Positions 29,638 to 39,891 of a stretch of 64,000 nucleotides of DNA are shown here, piece after piece; position 1 is the stretch's first letter; each line of letters starts with the position of its first letter. The stretch is from Citrobacter amalonaticus (lineage in GTDB: Bacteria; Pseudomonadota; Gammaproteobacteria; Enterobacterales; Enterobacteriaceae): the NCBI RefSeq assembly GCF_018252635.1, contig NZ_JAGTXM010000003.1, forward strand, positions 310,001 through 374,000, written 5' to 3'. The notes beneath the pieces are model-generated. The model was not told the origin of the DNA. It worked only from the letters and a program-made list of their open reading frames with translations, and ran no database searches. Position numbers and translations under genes: made by a program.

Positions 29638-31530
29638 TTACCCGTCGATATCCGCGAGGTCGCCTTTTTCCTGCAACCAGTTGCGGCGATCTTCAGAGCG
29701 TTTCTTCGCCAGCAGCATATCCATCATGGCGTTTGTACGCTGGTCGTCCTCATCATCGATGACGAGTTGGACCAGACGACGTGTGTTAGGATCCAGCGTG
29801 GTTTCGCGCAACTGCATTGGATTCATTTCGCCCAGCCCTTTAAAGCGCTGTACGTTTGGCTTGCCTTTCTTGCGCTTCAACTGTTCCAGTACGCCCGCCT
29901 TCTCTTCTTCCGTCAGCGCGTAATAGACCTCTTTGCCGAGATCGATACGGTACAACGGCGGCAGCGCGACATAGACATGTCCGTGTTTCACCAGCGTGCG
30001 GAAATGTTTCACAAACAGGGCGCAAAGCAGCGTGGCGATATGCAGACCATCGGAATCTGCATCCGCCAGAATACAAATCTTGCCGTAACGTAACTGGCTC
30101 AGATCGTCGCTGTCCGGATCGATACCGATCGCAACAGAAATATCGTGCACTTCCTGCGAGGCCAGGACTTCATCTGAAGAGACTTCCCAGGTGTTCAGGA
30201 TCTTACCCTTAAGCGGCATGATCGCCTGATATTCACGATCGCGTGCCTGCTTGGCGGAGCCGCCCGCCGAGTCCCCTTCCACCAGGAACAGTTCGGTACG
30301 ATTCAGATCCTGCGCGGTGCAGTCCGCCAGTTTCCCCGGCAGCGCCGGACCGCTGGTCAGTTTTTTACGCACCACTTTCTTCGCCGCACGCAGTCGACGC
30401 TGGGCGCTGGAGATCACCATCTCCGCCAGCAGTTCGGCTGACTGAACGTTCTGGTTCAGCCACAGGCTGAAGGCATCTTTCACCACGCCGGAGACAAATG
30501 CCGCACACTGACGTGACGACAGACGTTCTTTGGTTTGTCCGGCAAACTGCGGATCCTGCATTTTCACCGACAGCACGTAAGCGCAGCGATCCCAGATATC
30601 TTCCGCCGAGAGCTTCACGCCACGTGGCAGAATGTTGCGGTATTCGCAGAACTCACGCATCGCGTCGAGCAGCCCCTGACGCAGACCGTTCACGTGCGTC
30701 CCGCCCTGCATGGTCGGGATCAGGTTCACATAGCTTTCGGTTAGCAGTTCGCCACCTTCTGGTAGCCACAGCAGCGCCCAGTCGACCGTCTCTGTATCCC
30801 CGGAAAAATTGCCGATGAACGGTTTTTCCGGCAGCGTCGGCAGGCCGTTTACCGCTTCGCCCAGATAGTCGTTCAGACCATCCTGATAGCACCAGCGCTG
30901 TTCGCTGTTATTGACTTCATCTTTAAAGGTGATTTCAACGCCAGGGCACAGCACGGCTTTGGCTTTCAGCACGTGCGTTAATCGCGAGACGGAAAAGCGC
31001 GGACTGTCGAAAAAGGTTTCGTCCGGCCAGAAATGGACGCTGGTGCCGGTATTACGCTTGCCGCAGTTGCCAACAACCTGCAAATCCTGAACCTTCTCGC
31101 CGTTCTCAAACGCAATGTTATACACCTGACCATCACGACGCACGTTTACTTCCACGCGCTTCGACAGGGCGTTCACTACAGAGATCCCCACGCCGTGCAG
31201 GCCACCGGAGAACTGATAGTTCTTGTTCGAGAACTTGCCGCCTGCATGCAGCCGACAAAGGATCAATTCAACCGCCGGAACGCCCTCTTCCGGGTGAATG
31301 TCCACGGGCATGCCGCGACCGTCATCGATAACTTCCAGAGATTGATCGGCATGTAAAATCACATCCACGCGTTTCGCGTGGCCTGCCAGTGCTTCATCGA
31401 CACTGTTATCAATCACTTCCTGCCCAAGATGGTTGGGGCGGGTCGTATCGGTATACATCCCTGGGCGACGGCGTACCGGCTCAAGCCCAGTGAGTACCTC
31501 AATGGCATCAGCGTTATAAGTTTGCGTCAT
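29638..31530 (-). CDS. parE: DNA topoisomerase IV subunit B, ParE
   Basis: ParE is the ATPase subunit of topoisomerase IV. The 630-residue length is that of E. coli ParE. The GHKL ATPase motifs (VIDNSVDEALAG, IDDGRGMPVD, GGLHGVGISVVNALS) lie in the N-terminal third, and the TOPRIM motifs (LFLVEGDSAGGSA, ILADADSDGLHI) in the second half. It is the last gene of the nudF-yqiB-cpdA-yqiA-parE unit, beginning 27 bases after yqiA. Confidence 0.98.
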   Translation of the reverse strand: MTQTYNADAIEVLTGLEPVRRRPGMYTDTTRPNHLGQEVIDNSVDEALAGHAKRVDVILHADQSLEVIDDGRGMPVDIHPEEGVPAVELILCRLHAGGKFSNKNYQFSGGLHGVGISVVNALSKRVEVNVRRDGQVYNIAFENGEKVQDLQVVGNCGKRNTGTSVHFWPDETFFDSPRFSVSRLTHVLKAKAVLCPGVEITFKDEVNNSEQRWCYQDGLNDYLGEAVNGLPTLPEKPFIGNFSGDTETVDWALLWLPEGGELLTESYVNLIPTMQGGTHVNGLRQGLLDAMREFCEYRNILPRGVKLSAEDIWDRCAYVLSVKMQDPQFAGQTKERLSSRQCAAFVSGVVKDAFSLWLNQNVQSAELLAEMVISSAQRRLRAAKKVVRKKLTSGPALPGKLADCTAQDLNRTELFLVEGDSAGGSAKQARDREYQAIMPLKGKILNTWEVSSDEVLASQEVHDISVAIGIDPDSDDLSQLRYGKICILADADSDGLHIATLLCALFVKHFRTLVKHGHVYVALPPLYRIDLGKEVYYALTEEEKAGVLEQLKRKKGKPNVQRFKGLGEMNPMQLRETTLDPNTRRLVQLVIDDEDDQRTNAMMDMLLAKKRSEDRRNWLQEKGDLADIDG

Positions 31531-31557
31531 GGTTTTAATAGCAATTCGAAATGATTG

Positions 31558-32139
31558 TCAGCAACTGTGCAGTCCAAGGAAATCGACAATCGGGTTGAAA
31601 TAATCTTCGAAGCCCGTGAAAGCATGGTTTCCACCTTCAATAACAGTCTGGCGGCAAGAAGCGTAATACGCCACTGCCTGGCGGTAGTCCAGCACTTCAT
31701 CTCCCGTCTGTTGCAGCAGCCAGATTAAATCTGACGCTTCCAGCGGGTCGATCTGCATGACTTTAAGATCGTAAATATGGCGTGACTCTAGCACATATTG
31801 CTGCCCCGTGTAGGGGTTCTCGTTCTGACCGAGGTAGTCGATCAACAGTTCAAATGGCCGGACAGCTGGATTGACAACTACCGCAGGCAGCATAAAGCAC
31901 TGCGACAGCCAGGTGGCGTAATAACCGCCTAATGACGATCCCACCACGCCCAGCGCCTCGCCGCCGTGCTCCAGCACGATAGATTCCAGCATCTCTGCGG
32001 CATCGGCCGGATATGGCGGCAGCTGCGGCACAATCATCTCGACATGAGGATACTGTTCGCGCAGCCAGTTTTTCAGCAGACAGGCCTTCGCCGAACGAGG
32101 CGAACTATTAAAGCCGTGCAGATAAAGAAGCGTAGACAT
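31558..32139 (-). CDS. yqiA: Esterase YqiA
   Basis: YqiA is a small alpha/beta hydrolase with carboxylesterase activity on palmitoyl-CoA and p-nitrophenyl esters. The 193-residue product has the oxyanion-loop motif [12 protein letters not shown], the nucleophile elbow GSSLGGYYA and a C-terminal GGNHAF with the catalytic histidine. Its first base overlaps the last base of cpdA. It is encoded between cpdA and parE as in E. coli. Confidence 0.95.
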   Translation of the reverse strand: MSTLLYLHGFNSSPRSAKACLLKNWLREQYPHVEMIVPQLPPYPADAAEMLESIVLEHGGEALGVVGSSLGGYYATWLSQCFMLPAVVVNPAVRPFELLIDYLGQNENPYTGQQYVLESRHIYDLKVMQIDPLEASDLIWLLQQTGDEVLDYRQAVAYYASCRQTVIEGGNHAFTGFEDYFNPIVDFLGLHSC

Positions 32140-32966
32140 CAGTAGCCTTCAGAAGCGGTATCAGGTCGGAACTCAGTACCCTGCAAACGACAGACGTCTG
32201 TTTTCAACGTACCGTCGGCAAACAGCTCCAGCGTACGCCAGCCTGGACCGATGCTATCAAGGGTAAAGTTCGCACAATGAGGTTTAAACTGAACGCAGGT
32301 GGAGGGCGTTGCCAGAAGACGACGACCATTCCAGTCGAGATCCAGTTCCTGATGAATATGCCCGCAAAGTAAATATTTCACACGCGGATAATTCACCAGC
32401 ACGTTGTCCAGTTCGGCCGCGTTACGCAGGCTATGTTGATCCAGCCAACTGCATCCCGCAGGCATGGGGTGATGATGCAGAAGCAGCAGAGTGTGACGCT
32501 CAGGGTCCGCAGCAAGTTTACGCTCCAGCCACTCGAGCTGAAATTCACTCAGTTCGCCGTGAGGCACGCCGAAGACCTGACTGTCCAGCAGCAGGATTTG
32601 CCACTGTTCACCAACCATGACGCATTTTGCCGGGGAAATCCCCGCCTCTTGTAACGCGCTGTACATCGCAGGCTGGAAGTCATGATTGCCGGGCAACCAA
32701 ACGCAAGGCGCACGAAAGCTTGCGATACCTTCAGCAAAGTGCTGATAGGCCGCAGCGGTTTGATCCTGAGCTAAATCACCTGTCGCCACGATCAGATCGT
32801 ATTCCTGCCCCTCGGCATGAATGGCATCCAACACGGCCTGGTAGCTTTCCCAGGTGTTTACGCCCAATAGCGTTTCGTGCTTTTCGGCAAACAGGTGAGT
32901 ATCAGTAATTTGCAAGATCCTGACTCTGGCCTCACCAGCCAGAGAGAGGTTTAACAGGCTTTCCAA
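32139..32966 (-). CDS. cpdA: 3',5'-cyclic-AMP phosphodiesterase CpdA
   Basis: CpdA hydrolyses cAMP to AMP and so tunes CRP-dependent expression. The 275-residue product belongs to the calcineurin-like metallophosphoesterases; metal-binding motifs are visible in order: [27 protein letters not shown] and CGHIHQE. Length equals the E. coli protein. It follows yqiB after 24 bases. Confidence 0.97.
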   Translation of the reverse strand: MESLLNLSLAGEARVRILQITDTHLFAEKHETLLGVNTWESYQAVLDAIHAEGQEYDLIVATGDLAQDQTAAAYQHFAEGIASFRAPCVWLPGNHDFQPAMYSALQEAGISPAKCVMVGEQWQILLLDSQVFGVPHGELSEFQLEWLERKLAADPERHTLLLLHHHPMPAGCSWLDQHSLRNAAELDNVLVNYPRVKYLLCGHIHQELDLDWNGRRLLATPSTCVQFKPHCANFTLDSIGPGWRTLELFADGTLKTDVCRLQGTEFRPDTASEGY

Positions 32967-32990
32967 ATGGTGTCCTTAGGTTTCACGACG

Positions 32991-33413
32991 CTAGTAAACC
33001 GGAATCGCCATCGCTCCATGTGCTAAACAGTATCGCAGCCAATCGGCCAGAAACTGATTAATTTGATGCTTTTCGTCGCGTTGATGCAACTTTTTATTTG
33101 GATAATCATACCGTGCTTTGAAGCGAAAGATCTGCTGAGTTGAACACACTTCGGCGACCATCGCGTCATGGTAGAGCCGTACAGTCAGTGACGGCAGGCT
33201 CCAGTAGGTGATGGCCGGTGCCGTCTGCTCGATAGTCACCAGCGTTGTGTATCGGGTCGATTCCACGATCGTAATCCGATATTGTGCGTTGCCCACCTGG
33301 TAACTCACCGTTTCGCCAGGCGCATCATTACGCGGCAGCAGGCGTCGCAGTTGCGAAAAATTCGTTTCGCAAAGACGCATCATTTCAGGGAAGTCAGGTG
33401 TATAGCGCTTCAT
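32991..33413 (-). CDS. yqiB: YqiB, DUF1249 family protein
   Basis: YqiB is a conserved 140-residue cytoplasmic protein of unknown function (DUF1249). The start at 33413 ([16 protein letters not shown]) matches the E. coli protein and overlaps the nudF stop by four bases; an in-frame ATG three codons earlier is possible but less likely. Overexpression of yqiB in E. coli has been linked to partial suppression of division defects, but no mechanism is known. Confidence 0.92.
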   Translation of the reverse strand: MKRYTPDFPEMMRLCETNFSQLRRLLPRNDAPGETVSYQVGNAQYRITIVESTRYTTLVTIEQTAPAITYWSLPSLTVRLYHDAMVAEVCSTQQIFRFKARYDYPNKKLHQRDEKHQINQFLADWLRYCLAHGAMAIPVY

Positions 33414-34042
33414 TTTTTCCACTCGTGTATTAACTCTTTATAGTGCAGTTGCAGCCATTGCAGGGCGATGACCGAAGCCGCGTTATCAATTTTCCCCTCT
33501 TCTACCCAACGGTAAGCCTGCTCCCGGCTTACCACATGAACCCGAATGTCTTCGTTTTCATCAGCCAGACCGTGGATCCCGTTCGCGGTCGTGGCGTCCA
33601 CTTCACCCACCATAATTGACGAGCGCTCACTGGTGCCGCCAGGGCTTGCCAGAAAACTGAGCACCGGTTTCGTCCGTTTTACCTCGATGCCGGCCTCTTC
33701 CATCGCTTCACGGCGGGCCACATCCTCAACGCTTTCACCTTCTTCGATCATCCCGGCCACCATCTCCAGTAGCCATGGTGTTTCACTGGTGTCATAGGCC
33801 GCGATGCGCACCTGCTCGACTAACACCACTTCATCCCGCTCAGGGTCAAAGGGTAGCAAGACTGCCGCATGACCGCGCTCAAAAATTTCTCTACGCACTT
33901 CCTGGCTCATTTCACCGTTGAATAAACGGTGGCGAAAGCGATAAAGATCCAGCGAAAAAAAACCGCGATATAGCGTTTCTCGTGCAATAATTTCTACATC
34001 GTTTTTGGCGAAAGTTACTGGCGAGTTGCCTGATTTGCGCAT
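33410..34042 (-). CDS. nudF: ADP-ribose pyrophosphatase NudF
   Basis: NudF hydrolyses ADP-ribose and ADP-sugars, helping to limit free ADP-ribose and glycogen precursor levels. The start at 34042 ([11 protein letters not shown]) gives 210 residues, close to the 209 of E. coli, with an AGGA site eight bases upstream; the open frame extends 14 codons further. The Nudix box is complete: [23 protein letters not shown] (G-x5-E-x7-REUxEExGU). It is first in the operon that ends with parE and is divergent from tolC. Confidence 0.96.
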   Translation of the reverse strand: MRKSGNSPVTFAKNDVEIIARETLYRGFFSLDLYRFRHRLFNGEMSQEVRREIFERGHAAVLLPFDPERDEVVLVEQVRIAAYDTSETPWLLEMVAGMIEEGESVEDVARREAMEEAGIEVKRTKPVLSFLASPGGTSERSSIMVGEVDATTANGIHGLADENEDIRVHVVSREQAYRWVEEGKIDNAASVIALQWLQLHYKELIHEWKK

Positions 34043-34141
34043 TGTGCCGTCCTGTACCAATAGTGATTTAAATGTGAATTTCAAGGGCGTTTGACTGCCG
34101 TTTCATCGACCTTGTGGTAAATTGGTGCAAATTAACGCCTG

Positions 34142-34160
34142 ATGGCACAGAACGCCAACT
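34142..34160 (+). promoter_or_regulatory. Marbox upstream of tolC
   Basis: The sequence ATGGCACAGAACGCCAACT fits the mar/sox/rob box consensus AYnGCACnnWnnRYYAAAY with one mismatch. TolC is a known member of the MarA/SoxS/Rob regulon in E. coli, with a box at this place. Confidence 0.78.
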
Positions 34161-34246
34161 TTTTGCGGTGGCGGATTCTGCTAGAATCAGCAATTATTTT
34201 TAAAATTTGATCAGCGCTAAATACTGCTTCACAACAAGGAATGCAA

Positions 34247-35722
34247 ATGAAGAAATTGCTCCCCATCCTTATCGGCCTGAGCCTGTCGGGGTTCAGCACA
34301 CTGAGCCAGGCAGAGAACCTGATGCAAGTTTATCAGCAAGCACGCCTGAGCAACCCGGAATTGCGTAAATCCGCCGCCGATCGCGATGCTGCATTCGAAA
34401 AAATCAACGAAGCACGTAGTCCTTTACTGCCTCAACTGGGCTTAGGTGCCGATTACACCTACAGCAACGGCTACCGCGATGCTAACGGCGTGAACTCAAA
34501 CGCCACCAGTGCGTCCCTGCAATTAACGCAGTCCCTTTTCGATATGTCGAAATGGCGGGCGCTGACTCTGCAGGAAAAATCGGCGGGTATTCAGGACGTC
34601 ACCTTCCAGACGGACCAGCAAACGCTGATCCTCAACACCGCGAGCGCCTATTTTAAAGTGCTGAACGCCATTGACGTTCTTTCTTACACCCAGGCACAGA
34701 AAGAGGCGATTTATCGTCAGTTGGATCAAACCACCCAGCGTTTCAACGTGGGCCTGGTCGCCATCACTGACGTGCAAAACGCCCGTTCGCAATACGATAC
34801 CGTGCTGGCGAACGAAGTGACTGCCCGTAACGATCTCGACAACGCGGTTGAAGAACTGCGTCAGGTCACCGGCAACTACTACCCGGAACTGGCGTCACTG
34901 AACGTCGACAACTTTAAAACTGATAAACCGCAGGCGGTAAACGCCCTGCTGAAAGAAGCCGAAAACCGTAACCTGACGCTGTTACAGGCGCGTCTGAGCC
35001 AGGATCTGGCACGCGAGCAGATTCGTCAGGCGCAGGATGGCCATCTGCCAACCCTGGATTTAACCGCCTCTACCGGTGTGTCTGACACCTCATACAGCGG
35101 TTCTAAAACCCGCGGCTCGGCACAGTATGACGACAGCAATATGGGCCAGAATAAAGTGGGTCTGAGCTTCTCGCTGCCGATTTATCAGGGCGGGATGGTG
35201 AACTCGCAGGTGAAACAGGCGCAGTACAACTTTGTTGGCGCCAGCGAGCAACTGGAAAGCGCCCACCGTAGCGTGGTGCAGACCGTACGTTCGTCCTTTA
35301 ACAACATCAATGCGTCGATCAGCAGTATTAACGCGTACAAACAAGCCGTGGTTTCCGCCCAGAGCTCATTAGATGCGATGGAAGCGGGCTACTCCGTGGG
35401 TACACGTACTATCGTTGATGTGCTGGATGCGACCACCACGCTGTACAACGCCAAGCAGCAACTGGCGAATGCGCGTTATAACTACCTGATCAACCAGTTG
35501 AATATCAAGTCAGCGCTGGGTACGTTGAACGAGCAGGATCTGGTAGCGTTGAACAACACGCTGGGCAAACCGATTTCCACCTCACCGGAACACGTCGCGC
35601 CGGAAACCCCGCAGATGGACGCTAACGCCGACGGCTATGCTGCCAACGCGGCAGCACCTGCCGCGCAACCAGCATCAGCACGTGCTACCAGCAGCAACGG
35701 TAACAATCCATTCCGTAATTAA
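34247..35722 (+). CDS. tolC: Outer membrane efflux channel TolC
   Basis: TolC is the trimeric outer membrane duct used by AcrAB and other tripartite pumps and by type I secretion. I start at 34247 (MKKLLPILIG), giving 491 residues, because AAGGA lies six bases upstream; an ATG two codons earlier has no space for a ribosome binding site. A 22-residue signal peptide precedes mature ENLMQVYQQA. The two repeated OEP halves are clear. It is about two residues shorter than E. coli in the loop after KTRG and has an Ala-rich, variable C terminus ending NPFRN. Confidence 0.98.
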   Translation: MKKLLPILIGLSLSGFSTLSQAENLMQVYQQARLSNPELRKSAADRDAAFEKINEARSPLLPQLGLGADYTYSNGYRDANGVNSNATSASLQLTQSLFDMSKWRALTLQEKSAGIQDVTFQTDQQTLILNTASAYFKVLNAIDVLSYTQAQKEAIYRQLDQTTQRFNVGLVAITDVQNARSQYDTVLANEVTARNDLDNAVEELRQVTGNYYPELASLNVDNFKTDKPQAVNALLKEAENRNLTLLQARLSQDLAREQIRQAQDGHLPTLDLTASTGVSDTSYSGSKTRGSAQYDDSNMGQNKVGLSFSLPIYQGGMVNSQVKQAQYNFVGASEQLESAHRSVVQTVRSSFNNINASISSINAYKQAVVSAQSSLDAMEAGYSVGTRTIVDVLDATTTLYNAKQQLANARYNYLINQLNIKSALGTLNEQDLVALNNTLGKPISTSPEHVAPETPQMDANADGYAANAAAPAAQPASARATSSNGNNPFRN

Positions 35723-35729
35723 ACGCGAT

Positions 35730-35749
35730 GACGGGGCTTCGGCCCCGTC
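35730..35749 (+). terminator. Hairpin after tolC
   Basis: GACGGGGCTTCGGCCCCGTC is a perfect eight-base stem with a tight loop just after the tolC stop. There is no T-run, so some readthrough into ygiBC is expected. Confidence 0.65.
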
Positions 35750-35871
35750 TGAACGTAAGGCAACGTAAAGATCCCGCCATTGGGACGCATTCCGGCCTCT
35801 TCTCGCTTCATTTTCAACCACTCATCCTCTATCCTGAGCAGTAATAATCACTGGGTCCAGGAAAGACGAAA

Positions 35872-36537
35872 ATGAAACGGACAAAATCCATCCATCACGC
35901 CTCGTTCCGCAAAAGCTGGAGCGCGCGCCATCTGACACCTGTCGCATTCGCCGTTACCGCTGTGTTTATGCTGGCGGGCTGTGAGAAAAGCGATGAAACC
36001 GTGTCGCTGTATCAGAATGCGGATGACTGCTCGGCAGCCAATCCGGGTAAAAGCGCGGAATGCACCACGGCGTTCAATAACGCGCTGAAAGAAGCGGAAC
36101 GTACCGCGCCGAAATATGCCACTCGCGAAGATTGCGTCGCCGAGTTCGGTGAAGGCCAGTGCCAGCAAACTCCTGCTCAGGCAGGCATGGCGCCAGAAGC
36201 TCAGGCCCAGCAGTCCAGCGGCAGTTTCTGGATGCCGCTGATGGCCGGTTATATGATGGGCCGCATGATGGGCGGCGGCGCGGGCTTTGCGCAGCAACCG
36301 CTGTTCAGCTCGAAAAACCCGGCCAGCCCGGCCTACGGTAAATACACCGATGCGAGCGGGAAAAACTACGGTGCAGCGCAACCTGGCCGTACGATGACGG
36401 TTCCTAAAACCGCCATGGCGCCGAAACCAGCAACCACTTCTACCGTAACGCGCGGCGGCTTTGGCGAATCGGTTGCCAAACAGAGTGCCATGCAGCGTAG
36501 CGCAAGCGGTACCTCCACGCGTTCAATGGGTGGCTGA
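35872..36537 (+). CDS. ygiB: YgiB, DUF1190 family protein
   Basis: The 221-residue product belongs to DUF1190. A hydrophobic segment at about residues 22-37 ends in LAGC, so it may be a lipoprotein with an unusually long N region, or an inner membrane anchored protein. The rest is rich in Ala, Gln, Gly and Ser, with a Met/Gly stretch ([13 protein letters not shown]) and paired cysteines. Function is unknown; ygiBC are in the MarA/SoxS/Rob regulon together with tolC in E. coli. Confidence 0.92.
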   Translation: MKRTKSIHHASFRKSWSARHLTPVAFAVTAVFMLAGCEKSDETVSLYQNADDCSAANPGKSAECTTAFNNALKEAERTAPKYATREDCVAEFGEGQCQQTPAQAGMAPEAQAQQSSGSFWMPLMAGYMMGRMMGGGAGFAQQPLFSSKNPASPAYGKYTDASGKNYGAAQPGRTMTVPKTAMAPKPATTSTVTRGGFGESVAKQSAMQRSASGTSTRSMGG

Positions 36538-36542
36538 TACGC

Positions 36543-37703
36543 ATGGAAAGAGTCAGTATTACCGAGCGTCCGGACTGGCGCGATAAAGCCACGGAATACG
36601 GTTTTAATTTTCACACCATGTACGGCGAACCGTACTGGTGTGAGGATGCCTATTACAAGCTAACGCTGGCCCAGGTTGAAAAGCTGGAAGATGTGACCGC
36701 TGAGCTACACCAGATGTGTCTCAAGGTAGTCGAGAAAGTGATCGCCAGCGACGAGCTGATGACCAAATTCCGTATTCCTAAACACACCTGGGGCTTTGTG
36801 CGTCAGTCCTGGCAGACGCACCAACCGTCGCTCTATTCACGTCTTGACCTGGCGTGGGATGGCACCGGTGAACCGAAGCTGCTGGAGAACAACGCTGATA
36901 CCCCGACCTCACTGTACGAAGCGGCGTTTTTCCAGTGGATCTGGCTGGAAGATCAGATCAACGCGGGCAATCTGCCGGAAGGCAGTGACCAGTTTAATAG
37001 CCTGCAGGAAAAGCTCATCGAGCGTTTTGCCGAGCTGCGTGAGCAGTACGGCTTCCAGCTTCTGCATTTAACCTGCTGTCGCGATACTGTTGAAGATCGC
37101 GGCACCATTCAGTATCTGCAGGATTGCGCGGCAGAGGCGGAGATCGCCACCGAATTCCTCTATATCGATGATATTGGACTCGGTGAAAAAGGTCAGTTCA
37201 CCGATCTACAGGATCAGGTCATTGCCAACCTGTTTAAGCTCTATCCGTGGGAGTTTATGCTGCGCGAGATGTTCTCCACTAAACTCGAAGACGCTGGCGT
37301 GCGCTGGCTGGAGCCAGCCTGGAAGAGCATTATCTCTAACAAGGCGCTGCTGCCGCTGCTGTGGGAGATGTTCCCTAACCATCCGAATCTGCTTCCCGCC
37401 TATTTCGCCGAAGACGATTATCCGCAGATGGAAAAATTCGTCGTGAAACCGATCTTCTCGCGTGAAGGCGCAAACGTCTCCATTATCGAGAACGGTAAAA
37501 CGATCGAAGCAGTGGAAGGTCCGTACGGTGAAGAAGGCATGATCGTTCAGCAGTTCCATCAGTTGCCGAAGTTTGGTGATAGCTATATGTTGATCGGCAG
37601 TTGGTTGATCAACGATCAGCCTGCCGGGATTGGCATTCGCGAAGACAGGGCGCTGATCACCCAGGATCTGTCCCGCTTCTACCCGCATATTTTTATTGAA
37701 TAG
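36543..37703 (+). CDS. ygiC: YgiC, glutathionylspermidine synthase-like ATP-grasp protein
   Basis: YgiC resembles the ATP-grasp synthetase half of the bifunctional glutathionylspermidine synthetase/amidase. The 386-residue length matches E. coli. Visible motifs include [24 protein letters not shown] and [15 protein letters not shown], the latter a typical ATP-grasp lysine region. It starts five bases after ygiB. No synthetase activity is established, so its product is unknown. Confidence 0.94.
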   Translation: MERVSITERPDWRDKATEYGFNFHTMYGEPYWCEDAYYKLTLAQVEKLEDVTAELHQMCLKVVEKVIASDELMTKFRIPKHTWGFVRQSWQTHQPSLYSRLDLAWDGTGEPKLLENNADTPTSLYEAAFFQWIWLEDQINAGNLPEGSDQFNSLQEKLIERFAELREQYGFQLLHLTCCRDTVEDRGTIQYLQDCAAEAEIATEFLYIDDIGLGEKGQFTDLQDQVIANLFKLYPWEFMLREMFSTKLEDAGVRWLEPAWKSIISNKALLPLLWEMFPNHPNLLPAYFAEDDYPQMEKFVVKPIFSREGANVSIIENGKTIEAVEGPYGEEGMIVQQFHQLPKFGDSYMLIGSWLINDQPAGIGIREDRALITQDLSRFYPHIFIE

Positions 37704-37710
37704 TTCCTTG

Positions 37711-37785
37711 TGCCAGGTGGCGACTCCGCCTTACCTGGCCCAGGACACGAATTGTAGGCCCGATTAGCGTAGCGCCATCGGGCAT
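37711..37785. repeat. BIME (paired REP elements) between ygiC and ygiD
   Basis: A REP unit TGCCAGGTGGCGACTCCGCC...CCTGGC (37711-37739) is followed by an inverted unit TAGGCCCGATTAGCGTAGCGCC...GGGCAT (37755-37785). The pair lies between convergent genes, the usual place for such repeats. Confidence 0.8.
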
Positions 37786-37788
37786 TCA

Positions 37789-38577
37789 TCATCCTACCTG
37801 CACTGATAACATACTCAGACTTCCCATCTCAATCCCGTCGACCGGGATTGTCACTGGTTCTTTGCCATCCCACGCGCCCAACACGTATAACAGCGGCAGA
37901 TAGTGATCCGGCGTAGGGTTCGACAATGAACCGCCTTCGTGATCGAGATAATTCACCAGCGGATGCTGCTCAACCGGTCCCTGCCAGCTCAGGTTCGCTT
38001 TGACAAAATCATTGAACGATGTCGCCCAGGGATACGGGGTATTATCGCCGTGCCAGCGCGCTGTGCGCAGGTTATGCACCACGTTACCACTGGCCACCAG
38101 CATGATGCCTTCATCACGCAATGCCGCCAGTTTGCGCCCGATTTCAAAATGCCAGGCCGCCGGTTTGGTGCTGTCAATGCTCAACTGTACCATTGGAATA
38201 TCGGCGTTCGGGTACATCTTGATCAGCACTCCCCAGGAGCCATGATCAAAGCCCCAGGCCTCTTTGTCGAGCGCAACCGGCACCGGTGCAAGCAAATCAA
38301 CCAGATGCTGGGCCAGTTCAGGGGAGCCTGGCGCGGGATAATGCGTGTCGTACAGCGCCTGCGGGAAACCGCCAAAGTCATGAATGGTCTTTGGCGCTTC
38401 CATTGCAGTGACGCCAGTACCACGGGTGTACCAGTGAGCAGACACCACCACAACCGCTTTTGGACGCGGCAATGTCTCCCCAAGCCGCTGCCAGGCACGG
38501 GTATACAGGTTATCTTCCAGAACGTTCATTGGGCTGCCGTGTCCCAAAAACAATGCTGGCATACGAATTGAAGACAT
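37789..38577 (-). CDS. ygiD: 4,5-DOPA-extradiol-dioxygenase-type protein YgiD
   Basis: YgiD belongs to the LigB/DODA superfamily of metal-dependent ring-opening dioxygenases; the E. coli protein converts L-DOPA to 4,5-seco-DOPA in vitro. Probable metal ligands are seen in FLGHGSPMN (His13), VVVSAHWYT and NVVHNLR. The 262-residue length matches. The in vivo substrate is not known. It is divergent from zupT. Confidence 0.93.
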   Translation of the reverse strand: MSSIRMPALFLGHGSPMNVLEDNLYTRAWQRLGETLPRPKAVVVVSAHWYTRGTGVTAMEAPKTIHDFGGFPQALYDTHYPAPGSPELAQHLVDLLAPVPVALDKEAWGFDHGSWGVLIKMYPNADIPMVQLSIDSTKPAAWHFEIGRKLAALRDEGIMLVASGNVVHNLRTARWHGDNTPYPWATSFNDFVKANLSWQGPVEQHPLVNYLDHEGGSLSNPTPDHYLPLLYVLGAWDGKEPVTIPVDGIEMGSLSMLSVQVG

Positions 38578-38709
38578 GATGATATCCTTACTCAGGGAGT
38601 CATTTTGATGGTCTTACCATACCCTCTTTCGGTAAATGAAGAACTCTGATAACCATGATGATCATCATCAGTTATTTTGAAGGTCAGCGAGATGTATAAG
38701 GAGTCATTG

Positions 38710-39483
38710 ATGTCAGTACCTTTAATTCTGACCTTACTGGCGGGTGCCGCCACGTTTATTGGCGCGTTTCTTGGCGTACTGGGGCAAAAACCTTCCAATC
38801 GCCTGCTGGCGTTTTCACTCGGGTTTGCTGCCGGAATTATGCTGCTGATCTCTTTGATGGAGATGCTGCCCGCCGCGCTAGGTACAAAGGGAATGCCGCC
38901 CGTTTTGGGCTACGGCATGTTTATCATCGGCTTACTGGGGTACTTTGGTCTGGATCGTCTGCTTCCACACGCCCACCCGCAGGATCTGATGCAAAAAAGA
39001 GCGCAGCCGATTCCCGGTTCGATCAAGCGTACCGCCATTCTGCTTACGCTGGGGATCAGTTTGCACAACTTCCCGGAAGGGATTGCCACCTACGTCACCG
39101 CAAGCAGCAACCTGGAGTTGGGATTCGGCATCGCGCTGGCGGTTGCCCTGCATAATATCCCGGAAGGTCTAGCCGTCGCCGGGCCGGTCTATGCGGCCAC
39201 CGGTTCTAAACGTACCGCGATTTTCTGGGCTGGCATTTCCGGGATGGCGGAGATACTGGGTGGCGTGCTGGCATGGCTGATTCTGGGTAGCCTGGTGTCA
39301 CCTGTCGTCATGGCCGCGATTATGGCCGCAGTCGCTGGCATTATGGTTGCGTTGTCAGTGGATGAACTAATGCCGCTGGCAAAAGAGATCGATCCCAATA
39401 ACAACCCAAGCTACGGCGTTCTGTGCGGAATGTCGGTGATGGGCCTGAGTCTGGTCGTACTTCAGGCGATGGGTATCGGGTAA
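38710..39483 (+). CDS. zupT: Zinc transporter ZupT (ZIP family)
   Basis: ZupT imports zinc and other divalent metals (iron, manganese, cobalt) across the inner membrane. The start at 38710 ([12 protein letters not shown]) gives 257 residues, equal to E. coli; the frame is open 11 codons upstream. About eight membrane helices are visible. The metal-binding helix motifs LHNFPEG and LHNIPEG, which form the transport site, are intact. Confidence 0.96.
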   Translation: MSVPLILTLLAGAATFIGAFLGVLGQKPSNRLLAFSLGFAAGIMLLISLMEMLPAALGTKGMPPVLGYGMFIIGLLGYFGLDRLLPHAHPQDLMQKRAQPIPGSIKRTAILLTLGISLHNFPEGIATYVTASSNLELGFGIALAVALHNIPEGLAVAGPVYAATGSKRTAIFWAGISGMAEILGGVLAWLILGSLVSPVVMAAIMAAVAGIMVALSVDELMPLAKEIDPNNNPSYGVLCGMSVMGLSLVVLQAMGIG

Positions 39484-39502
39484 GGGAGAGGGCAGGAAGG
39501 GG

Positions 39503-39679
39503 TTATTCCTGCTCTTTCGTCATGACGCGTTCTTCATCATCACGACGAAGTAATTTATTGCGGATTTCCAGTAGCGCATCACGATCCTGCCGAAACGCCT
39601 TACAGTAACGTTTCATATGGCAAATATACCCCACAACCACCAGAACAATTAAAACAATCCAGTACCAGGCAATAAACAT
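39503..39679 (-). CDS. Small single-pass membrane protein, 58 aa
   Basis: I do not recognise this gene by name. The chosen start (MFIAWYWIVLIVLVVVGYI) has an AAGGGTAAAAGG ribosome binding site; two earlier in-frame ATGs exist at 39733 and 39703. The protein is one membrane helix (residues 5-20) followed by a short, very charged cytoplasmic tail (KRYCKAFRQDRDALLEIRNK, then RRDDEERVMTKEQE). The layout resembles small inner membrane stress or regulatory proteins. It lies between zupT and ribB, with AT-rich DNA and a short palindrome before it. Confidence 0.7.
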   Translation of the reverse strand: MFIAWYWIVLIVLVVVGYICHMKRYCKAFRQDRDALLEIRNKLLRRDDEERVMTKEQE

Positions 39680-39732
39680 CCTTTTACCCTTTAAATTTAA
39701 CATTAACAGATATTTAGCGTTAAAATTTAACA

Positions 39733-39748
39733 TACCTATTAGTAGGTA
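39733..39748. repeat. Short palindrome upstream of the small membrane protein gene
   Basis: TACCTA-TTAG-TAGGTA is a perfect six-base inverted repeat in AT-rich DNA about 55 bases before the 39679 start. It could be a repressor operator. A direct repeat of AAATTTAACAT lies alongside. Confidence 0.35.
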
Positions 39749-39849
39749 GGATTATATACTGGCACAGTATGAAATCGAAAAGATGATTTCGATCATAGAG
39801 GAAAAGATCGGACGTTTATTAACCGACAGGATGTTTGAAAAAGCAGAAT

Positions 39850-39884
39850 TTGCCGGATAAGGTGCTTGCACCACTATCCGGCAA
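39850..39884 (-). terminator. Hairpin after ribB
   Basis: Ten-base arms TTGCCGGATA and TATCCGGCAA enclose a GGTG...CACC inner stem, just after the ribB stop. On the minus strand the stem is followed by TTCTGC, not a long T-run, so this is a terminator or REP-type stabiliser. Confidence 0.65.
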
Positions 39885-39891
39885 GGCAGGA

